Notes under the pieces: model-generated
What the model saw: the letters and a program-made list of their open reading frames with translations, nothing else
Told to the model about the DNA's origin: nothing
Database searches by the model: none
Program-made: the position numbers and the translations under genes
Assembly (NCBI RefSeq): GCF_015999245.1
Contig: NZ_JAEAMR010000007.1
Span: forward strand, 372,698 to 436,697
Source of the DNA: Streptomyces sp. AV19
GTDB taxonomy: Bacteria; Actinomycetota; Actinomycetes; Streptomycetales; Streptomycetaceae
DNA: 64,000 nt
Direction of reading: 5' to 3'
Part shown: piece after piece, positions 58,805-64,000 of the stretch
How positions within the stretch are numbered: position 1 is the stretch's first letter
How the letters are laid out: every line of letters starts with the position of its first letter

Positions 58805-59581
58805 GTGGTCCTCCCCTTCGTCCTGCCCCACGACCTGCACGGTGCGGGACCCCACAAGGTCATCGCGGTGCACGGGTGGTTCGCCGACCGCTCCGCCTAC
58901 GACGTCGTCGCGCCGGACATCGACCGGACCGCCTTCCAGTACGCCGTCGTCGACCTGCGCGGATACGGCGAAGCGCGGGGCGCCAAGGGGGAGTTCACGA
59001 CGTCCGAGGGCGCTGTGGACGTGCTGGCCCTGGCCGACAGGCTCGGCTGGGAGCGGTTCTCGCTCGTCGGCCACTCCATGGGCGGCAGCATCGTCCAGCG
59101 CGTCCTCGCCCTGGCGCCGCAGCGGGTGCGCCGGCTGGTCGGCGTCACGCCCGTGCCCGCCTCGGGGCTGCCGCTCCCGCCCGAACAGTGGGAGCTCTTC
59201 TCCACCTCCGCGCGCCTCCCCGTCAACCGGCGCGCCATCATCGACACCACCTCCGGCGGCCGCCGTCCGGACCGCTGGCTGGATCGCATGGTCCAGCGCT
59301 CGCTCGACCGCAGCGATCCCACCGCCTTCCGCGCCTGGCTCGACTCCTGGACCCGCGACGACTTCCACGCCGACATCGAGGGCTCCACGGTGCCCGCCCT
59401 CGCGGTCGTCGGGGCGCACGATCCCGCGCTGACGGCCGAGTTGATGCGGGCCACATGGCTCCGGTGGTTCCCGAACGGTCAGTGCCACGAGCTGGTTTCG
59501 GCCGGGCACTATCCGATGGATGAGACGCCGCTGGAGCTGATCCGGGTGGTGGAGGACTTCCTGCGCGCGGACGACGACTGA
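58805..59581 (+). CDS. Alpha/beta hydrolase
   Basis: A 258-residue single-domain alpha/beta hydrolase. AVHGWFADRSAYD is the oxyanion HG region, VGHSMGGSIVQR the nucleophile elbow with an intact Ser, VVGAHDPAL the Asp and SAGHYPMDE the His. The triad is complete, unlike the hydrolase at 15.8 kb. It probably acts on esters or lactones, substrate unknown. GTG 58805 with GGAG 5 nt upstream is taken as the start, because the 41 codons before it look non-coding. It is divergent from the inhibitor pair. Confidence 0.87.
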   Translation: MVLPFVLPHDLHGAGPHKVIAVHGWFADRSAYDVVAPDIDRTAFQYAVVDLRGYGEARGAKGEFTTSEGAVDVLALADRLGWERFSLVGHSMGGSIVQRVLALAPQRVRRLVGVTPVPASGLPLPPEQWELFSTSARLPVNRRAIIDTTSGGRRPDRWLDRMVQRSLDRSDPTAFRAWLDSWTRDDFHADIEGSTVPALAVVGAHDPALTAELMRATWLRWFPNGQCHELVSAGHYPMDETPLELIRVVEDFLRADDD

Positions 59582-59695
59582 GCGCGTACCGCGCACGCAG
59601 ACGCTCTCCGCGCTCCTGTGCGATTCCGTGCGCCGCCCGGGTCGGCGGTTACGGCGGGCGCTGCCTGTGCACAACCTGATCAGGGGGAGGTCTGC

Positions 59696-59911
59696 ATGGG
59701 ACTACTGAAGAAGATCGCCAATTCCTTGTTCGGCAAGAAGTCGCCGAAGGCCGGCAAGAGCGGTGGCGGGGGCGGCAGTTACATACCGGACGGGAACGGG
59801 GGTGGCGACGGGGGCAGTGACGGCGGTGGTCACGACGGCGGCGGAGGGCATGGTGGAGGCCATGACGGCGGTGGCGGTGGTGGCAGCGACGGCGGAGGCG
59901 GTGGCGGCTAG
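59696..59911 (+). CDS. Small Gly/His/Asp-rich protein
   Basis: A 71-residue protein with a strong ribosome-binding site (GGGGGAGG, 5 nt spacing). The first 22 residues are an amphipathic basic helix (MGLLKKIANSLFGKKSPKAG). The rest is almost only Gly, Asp, Ser and His (runs of GGGHDGGGG). The His/Asp content could bind metal ions, and the helix could bind membranes. I recognise no family and the low-complexity part may be simply a flexible tail. It lies alone between the hydrolase and the winged-helix gene. Confidence 0.65.
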   Translation: MGLLKKIANSLFGKKSPKAGKSGGGGGSYIPDGNGGGDGGSDGGGHDGGGGHGGGHDGGGGGGSDGGGGGG

Positions 59912-60006
59912 CCGCTCGGGGGCGGGACGCCGGCGCCCGCGCCCTCCGGTCGTGCGACGCGGCGGGCCGAGGGTGGCCCCGGTTCCGCACGAGGTGGGCG
60001 GTGTCG

Positions 60007-60858
60007 TCACCGGAAGGGCCGTTGCGTGCGGACTTCGCGGATCTCGGCCTTCAGGTTTTCGATGAAGTCCGTGTGTTCCACGGGGACTTCCGTCCGGTCC
60101 GGCTCCGGGGGTGTCGTCCGGCACGCCGGGCAGATGCCGCCGAGCAGGTCCTTCGGGAACTCCGGCTTTCCGCACGACGTGCACTCCAGGACGGCGATGG
60201 GGCGCGGGACGGTCCGCGTCCGCTGCACCCGCTCCGGCGGGAGCTTGTCCCGCAGCCGCCTGCGGGCCAGCGCGACCGGGCTGTGGACCGGCTCCGGCAG
60301 GCCCGTCGTCAACGCGCGGATGATGTCCCCGGCCGTCGCGCCGCGTGCCAGCCACTCGTCGGTGAGCGGTACCAGTTCCGCGCACTCGGCCGCCGAGAGC
60401 GTCATGCGGGGGTCCGCGCGGCCCACCGAGGCGAGTGCCTCGTAGGCGTTCCGCTCGGCAGGTGGCTGCTGTTCCTCGTCATGGTCGGGCGGGACGTCGC
60501 CGTTCAGGTACGTCGTCCACCACGCGTCGTCGCGTGCCGTTCGTGTGAAGTGGGTGCGGGTCACCCACCGGGTGCCGTCCCCGTCGGCCAGTTCGCGGTT
60601 GCGGCGCAGGTGGCCCGCCTCCGAGAGGCGCCTGAGTGCTGTGCCGACGGCCTGCTGGCCGTAGCCGGGGAGCTGCTTCGCGAGCGTCTTGACGTCCATC
60701 GCGGCGCCTTCGGGGAGGCGGTCGATGTACGTGGCGATCTCCGCCTCGCGGGGCGGGAGGTGCGTGAAGTCGGCGCGGGTACGGGGGGCTTGGTCGGGAG
60801 CCGAGCGCTTTCCGTAGCCTGCGGCGGCCATAGGGGGAGTAAGATTGGTTACAGCCAT
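60007..60858 (-). CDS. Winged-helix protein with C-terminal zinc ribbon
   Basis: A 283-residue protein. LPPREAEIATYIDRLPEGAAMDVKTLAKQLPGYGQQAVGTALRRLSEAGHLRR is a winged helix-turn-helix (MarR-like, residues ~33-90). The C-terminal part has CTSCGKPEFPKDLLGGICPAC, a CxxC-x15-CxxC zinc ribbon, and an acidic helical end. Similar proteins are widespread in streptomycetes as presumed regulators; targets are unknown. The start may be ATG 60858 or ATG 60831. A hairpin lies at 60888-60923 in the upstream region. Confidence 0.8.
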   Translation of the reverse strand: MAVTNLTPPMAAAGYGKRSAPDQAPRTRADFTHLPPREAEIATYIDRLPEGAAMDVKTLAKQLPGYGQQAVGTALRRLSEAGHLRRNRELADGDGTRWVTRTHFTRTARDDAWWTTYLNGDVPPDHDEEQQPPAERNAYEALASVGRADPRMTLSAAECAELVPLTDEWLARGATAGDIIRALTTGLPEPVHSPVALARRRLRDKLPPERVQRTRTVPRPIAVLECTSCGKPEFPKDLLGGICPACRTTPPEPDRTEVPVEHTDFIENLKAEIREVRTQRPFR

Positions 60859-60887
60859 GGGGATCGCGCTTTCGATCTCGGTGGTCA

Positions 60888-60923
60888 GACCCCCGTTCGG
60901 TGCTCGCTACACCGGCGGGGGTC
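60888..60923 (-). promoter_or_regulatory. Hairpin upstream of the winged-helix gene
   Basis: GACCCCCG (60888-60895) and CGGGGGTC (60916-60923) are inverted repeats around a 20-nt loop, 30 bp upstream of the start, so probably in the leader or an operator. Confidence 0.45.
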
Positions 60924-61085
60924 GTTTGTTGCTGCGCACGCTACACGGGGGCGGCGGGGCGCCGCGAGTCGATCAGAATCGGTCATCTGTGCGTGCTTGC
61001 AAGCGAGTTGGGTGGGAGGGTGGGTTGAGCCAACCACCCATTCCTTGGAAAGAGCGCTCGGGTCTCGATGACCGGATCCCGGGTC

Positions 61086-61268
61086 TCAAGCGTCGGGTAT
61101 GGACGATATGAACTCGTCCCAGGTCGATATGAGGAAGGTGAGTTGGGGGGACGGGCCGAGCTTCGAGTCCCGGACGTGGACGGTGCGCGGGAGCGGTCTC
61201 AGCTCAAGGCAGTTGTCGGCTTGTTCGGTGCTGTAACTGGACTTTCGCCAGGGCGGTTCGCCGTTCAT
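61086..61268 (-). CDS. DUF397 protein partnered with the XRE regulator
   Basis: A 60-residue DUF397 protein: WRKSSYSTEQADNCLEL, VHVRDSK and FLISTWDEFI are the family marks. In streptomycetes DUF397 proteins sit next to XRE/DUF5753 regulators and are thought to counter or modulate them (WhiJ/AbaA-type systems). The ATG overlaps the regulator's stop (ATGA), so the two are coupled. Confidence 0.9.
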   Translation of the reverse strand: MNGEPPWRKSSYSTEQADNCLELRPLPRTVHVRDSKLGPSPQLTFLISTWDEFISSIPDA

Positions 61269-62071
61269 AGCTCGTCTGCCACCTTTCTGATGAAACGCGC
61301 GGACTCCTCGGCGCTGAGTGCCTCCATGCGAAGATGCCCGAAGCGCTGTGCGAATGAACTGCTCAACTCCGCCTGGGAGTAAAGGGCGCGGGTCTTCTGG
61401 CCTTCCACGTAGCCATAGCGCTCGTGGTCGGCGGTTTCCAGCACGAGCAATGGTCCGGTGAGCGCGATGAGCGGAGCCTTGTCGATGGGGAGGACCTGGA
61501 TGGTGACGTTGCGCATCTCGCCCGCCTCCAGCAGGCGGTGGAGCTGTTCCTTCATGACTTCCGGACCGCCGACGCCGGTGCGCAACGCTGCTTCGTAGAT
61601 GACGTAGTTGAAGGTGGCGTAGGGCTTTCGGGTCAGCTTCTCCTGGCGCTTCAACCGGCCCGCCAGTCGTTCTTCGAGCGTCTCGTCGTCGACCGGCGGC
61701 CAGGTGCCTGTCATCAGCGCTCGGGCGTACGCCTCGGTCTGGAGCAGTCCTGGGATCAGCAACGACTCGTAGGAGCAGATCGAGATCGCCTCGATCTCGA
61801 CGTCGAGGAACTCGCGCATGTTCGGCGCGTATGGTTCCGGCTTGAGGTACGCGAGCGCGGCCAGGAGCATGCCTCCGGCGCCGCACAGGTCGTCCGCGAC
61901 CTGGAGCAGTCTGGGTGTGGGCCTGCGCCGGCCCTGCTCCATCGCCTTCACTGTCTCGACGGTGTAGTTCGCCCCCTGGGCGAGCTCCTCCCTGCTCACC
62001 CCCGCGCGGAAGCGCCAGAGCTTGACCTGATTTCCGCAGTACCGCCAGTTCGGTGGCAGCTGCTCGGCCAT
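61265..62071 (-). CDS. XRE-family regulator with DUF5753 sensor domain
   Basis: A 268-residue regulator. The helix-turn-helix (GNQVKLWRFRAGVSREELAQGANYTVETVKAMEQGRRRPTPRLLQVADDL) covers ~12-60. The remainder, with YESLLIPGLLQTEAYARALM and RVxL-type helices, is the DUF5753 domain. These WhiJ-like proteins control development or antibiotic genes together with DUF397 partners. ATG 62071 follows GGGAGGGG. It is divergent from two small Cys-containing genes, with about 104 bp between starts that should hold the operator. Confidence 0.92.
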   Translation of the reverse strand: MAEQLPPNWRYCGNQVKLWRFRAGVSREELAQGANYTVETVKAMEQGRRRPTPRLLQVADDLCGAGGMLLAALAYLKPEPYAPNMREFLDVEIEAISICSYESLLIPGLLQTEAYARALMTGTWPPVDDETLEERLAGRLKRQEKLTRKPYATFNYVIYEAALRTGVGGPEVMKEQLHRLLEAGEMRNVTIQVLPIDKAPLIALTGPLLVLETADHERYGYVEGQKTRALYSQAELSSSFAQRFGHLRMEALSAEESARFIRKVADEL

Positions 62072-62175
62072 GGGCCGCACCCCTCCCGATGGTCGGGCGG
62101 ACAGGGAGGACACCGGCACCCCCCGTCCCCAAATCGTGGCTCCCGAGGCTACGCGCCGCTGACCACGCTTGAACC

Positions 62176-62346
62176 GTGAGTAACGCAATCTCCCCGCGAC
62201 CGGGTGACCTTCCCTGCCTGCTGTGCGCGGCAATCCTCGTCGAGCGCGCGGCGGCCTGGCGGCTGCGCGACTTCCGTGCCACCCAGCGGGCGATCAACGC
62301 CCTCGCCGAGCACCGGCGCCGGGACCACCCGGAACCTGTCCGATGA
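62176..62346 (+). CDS. Small CxxC protein (56 aa)
   Basis: A 56-residue protein from GTG 62176: LPCLLCAAILVERAAAWRLRDFRATQRAINALAEHRRRDH. It has one CxxC and a basic helical body with a late His pair (EHRRRDH), together a possible single zinc finger. The stop overlaps the next start (ATGA). It is the first of a two-gene set divergent from the XRE/DUF397 pair and probably controlled by it. Confidence 0.65.
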   Translation: MSNAISPRPGDLPCLLCAAILVERAAAWRLRDFRATQRAINALAEHRRRDHPEPVR

Positions 62347-62522
62347 AGGACGACTGTCCGCATCCGGACGACGCCTGGACCGCGTCCAACGGCATTTCCA
62401 CCTGCGGTTGTTGTGGGCTGCGGCGCGTCGTCGACTACCGCGCCCTCGGGCAGGCGCTCGGGCCGCCGGACGGGCGCGCTCCCCGGCCCGTACGCCGTCC
62501 CCGCCGCCGCGACGAGCGGTAG
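62343..62522 (+). CDS. Small Cys-rich protein (59 aa)
   Basis: A 59-residue protein: MKDDCPHPDDAWTASNGISTCGCCGLRRVVDYRALG, with CxH and CGCC motifs suggesting one zinc site, and an Arg/Pro-rich tail. It is coupled to the preceding gene by ATGA. Function unknown. Confidence 0.65.
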   Translation: MKDDCPHPDDAWTASNGISTCGCCGLRRVVDYRALGQALGPPDGRAPRPVRRPRRRDER

Positions 62523-62591
62523 CGCGTGCACGGCCCGCGCGCCGGTGTGACCATGGAGAGTAAGTGGCCGGAGCAGGAGGAGGGCTCTCCG

Positions 62592-62864
62592 ATGACCTCC
62601 ATGAAGAGCTGGAACGTACAGATCAGCATCAAGGAGAACGCCGACACCGTCAGCGCGGAGGCACGGCTCAGTGGGGCCACCCCCGGCGCGATGGTCGGCG
62701 AGGGAATGGCGCGCCGCAACCCGGCGGACGAGAACGTCCCGGCGATCGGGGACGAGCTCGCCGCCGCGCGCGCCATGTCGTCGTTGACGAATCAGTTGTT
62801 GCACCAGGCGGCGACGGACATCGAGTCGCACACCCACAAGCCGGTGGAGCGGCTGGCCGCCTGA
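62592..62864 (+). CDS. DUF1876 domain protein
   Basis: A 90-residue protein. KSWNVQISIKENADTVSAEARL and NPADENVPAIGDELAAARAMSSL are the DUF1876 pattern, a small alpha-beta fold widespread in actinobacteria with no known role. ATG 62592, 7 nt after GGAGG-like sequence, is preferred to an earlier ATG at 62553. A terminator with a T-run follows. Confidence 0.85.
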   Translation: MTSMKSWNVQISIKENADTVSAEARLSGATPGAMVGEGMARRNPADENVPAIGDELAAARAMSSLTNQLLHQAATDIESHTHKPVERLAA

Positions 62865-62883
62865 GGGGCGACCGAGAGAGGAG

Positions 62884-62911
62884 GAGTCCCGGGCGTGCTC
62901 GTCCGGGACTC
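62884..62911 (+). terminator. Terminator after DUF1876
   Basis: GAGTCCCGG (62884-62892) and CCGGGACTC (62903-62911) pair across a 10-nt loop. A T-run (TTCTTTTTT) lies about 20 nt further on. It also faces the convergent KAS III-like gene. Confidence 0.75.
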
Positions 62912-62946
62912 TCTCGTGCCGGTTCTTTTTTCGGGGTCATTCGGGG

Positions 62947-63960
62947 TCAGAGGATCCGGATCACGGCGCAGGTGCACAGCCAGCCGAGTCCCATGCTGAG
63001 CAGGAGGACGTGCTGTCCCGGCCGGGTCGCCCCGGACCGGCGGAGGTGGTCCAGGCCGGCGAACTGATCGGCGGGGCCGAGGTGTCCGACGGTGCGGCCG
63101 AAGAGCCACAGGGAGCGGTCGAGCCCCCATTGCGGCGCGATGTCGCGCAGGAGAGTGCGCAGCCGGTCCTGGCAGGCATTGATGGTGATGACGCGGTCGA
63201 TGTCGTCGACGCCCAGTCCGGCGTCGGCGAGTACGGCGTGCACGGTCCGCGTGGTGCCCCGCGTGAAGCGCTCGAAGAGCCGCTCCCGGCCGAACTCCGC
63301 CATGAATTCGTGTGCCCGGCGGTCGAGATCGATCACGTCCCCGGGCGGCCCGGGGGGACGGATGGGCTCGTCGCCCCGGGACATGCCCTCCAGCTCGGGG
63401 TCGCTGGAGGTGGTCGTCGCCAGGACGCGGGCGAAGCCCTCCGCGCGGGAGAGCACCAGCGCGGCGGCGCCGTCGCCGAAGACGGCTGGGCGGTAGTTCC
63501 ACCGGTTGATCCGGGACGCGGGCCAGATGTCGCCGGCGGTCAGCAGCGCGAGGGGGCCCGGCGGGCGGACGGCCAGGTGGGCGGCGGCCAGTTCCAGGGA
63601 GGCCATGCCGCCGTCGGAGGCGGCGCGTACCTCGGAGGCGAAGGCATCGCCGGGGACGGCGAGCCGCCGCTGGAGGGCGTTGACCGGATTCCACATCTCA
63701 GGGAGGGCGGACAGGACCGAGGAGTGGAGCAGCAGGCCGACGTCGTCCGGACGGAGGCCGCTCCCGTCGAGAGCCCGGCGGGCGGCGACGAGGGCCAGGT
63801 CCAGCGGGGTCTGTCCGTCGTCGGCGGCGCAGACGGAGATCATGCCGCCCTGTTCCCACCACTCCCTCGGGTAACGGCCCTCGGCGACCGCCCGGGCGGC
63901 GGTGATCCGTCCGGGCAGGGCCGTGCCCGTTCCGGCGATGTACAGCTCGTCCCAGCGCAC
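62947..63960 (-). CDS. KAS III-like protein lacking the Cys-His-Asn triad
   Basis: A 337-residue thiolase-fold protein of the ketoacyl-ACP synthase III group: IAGTGTALPGRI at the start, FGDGAAALVLS in the middle and GxxGPAD near the end. Where FabH has its catalytic Cys (AAC), this reads VRAASDGG (Ser near 114). The His of VPHQAN is Asn in ITINACQDR, and the GNTS Asn region is GRTVGHLG. Such triad-altered KAS III homologues are acyltransferases or priming enzymes in natural-product pathways (DpsC type uses Ser), so a secondary-metabolite role is likely. GTG 63960 follows AGGAGG. Any cluster would continue beyond the window. Confidence 0.85.
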   Translation of the reverse strand: MRWDELYIAGTGTALPGRITAARAVAEGRYPREWWEQGGMISVCAADDGQTPLDLALVAARRALDGSGLRPDDVGLLLHSSVLSALPEMWNPVNALQRRLAVPGDAFASEVRAASDGGMASLELAAAHLAVRPPGPLALLTAGDIWPASRINRWNYRPAVFGDGAAALVLSRAEGFARVLATTTSSDPELEGMSRGDEPIRPPGPPGDVIDLDRRAHEFMAEFGRERLFERFTRGTTRTVHAVLADAGLGVDDIDRVITINACQDRLRTLLRDIAPQWGLDRSLWLFGRTVGHLGPADQFAGLDHLRRSGATRPGQHVLLLSMGLGWLCTCAVIRIL

Positions 63961-64000
63961 GGGTTCTCCTCCTCGATGGCTTCCTCCATCACCGTGCGCG

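Noticed and set aside
1-64000. CRISPR array
   Set aside because: No regularly spaced direct repeats were seen anywhere. The only tandem repeats are coding repeats in tmk, topA and the Gly-rich gene.

Overview
The window comes from a high-GC actinomycete, almost certainly a Streptomyces. The evidence is the strong G/C bias at third codon positions, many GTG and TTG starts, hallmark genes (wblA, bldG, a streptomycete crp, and a topA with a Lys/Ala-rich tail) and leaderless start signatures. From memory, the core gene order (yqeY, class A PBP, wblA, two ArsA-like ATPases, crp, nth, nhaA, acs, ssd/tad, helicase, bldG, hppA, topA, tmk fusion, holB) matches the S. coelicolor chromosome around SCO3582 to SCO3540. 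I could not align it.

Layout. 1-5.6 kb: 5'-truncated serine hydrolase, tRNA-Pro(CGG), membrane protein, metallophosphoesterase, yqeY and a class A penicillin-binding protein. 5.6-15.5 kb: wblA, paired ArsA-like ATPases, a DUF4177/RidA pair, NUDIX and metallo-beta-lactamase-fold hydrolases, crp, nth, a CoA-type NUDIX and a MarP-like protease. 15.5-26.4 kb: alpha/beta hydrolase coupled to a holin-like protein, nhaA, a collapsed remnant of acetyl-CoA synthetase, a SulP-carbonic anhydrase fusion, a deacetylase-like lipoprotein, a P-loop ATPase, a degenerate Fic-like protein and a HAD phosphatase. 26.4-38.4 kb: ssd plus a tad (Flp-type pilus) operon that is interrupted by a 6.49-kb serine-integrase element. 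38.4-57.1 kb: DUF1998 helicase, bldG and its anti-sigma partner, hppA, lipoprotein, methyltransferase, topA, MFS-thymidylate kinase fusion, holB, tripeptidyl-aminopeptidase-like hydrolase and tRNA-Thr(CGT). 57.1-64 kb: an accessory end with two secreted peptidase inhibitors, a frameshifted secreted protein, small regulators of the XRE/DUF397 type, cysteine-rich small proteins and a KAS III-like enzyme that lacks the catalytic triad.

Most notable. (1) The element sits inside the small Flp-pilin-like (DUF4244) gene. The host 5' part stops at 31015-31017 and the 3' part resumes at 37503. Joining them at a shared GT dinucleotide restores an in-frame pilin gene whose end overlaps the TadE start. 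The element therefore truncates the pilin and separates tadE and its neighbour from the tad promoter, and excision should restore both. Its cargo is compact: a large serine integrase, a second small serine recombinase next to GTCTCA inverted repeats that look like a res site, a zinc-finger HNH protein, an XRE-TPR regulator and three overlapping tiny genes. (2) acs is reduced to its first ~23 and last ~45 codons, joined out of frame. (3) A shared promoter motif resembling the mycobacterial RecA-independent DNA-damage (PafBC) signature lies upstream of holB and a methyltransferase, and in weaker form upstream of nth, the DUF4177 gene and the DUF1998 helicase.
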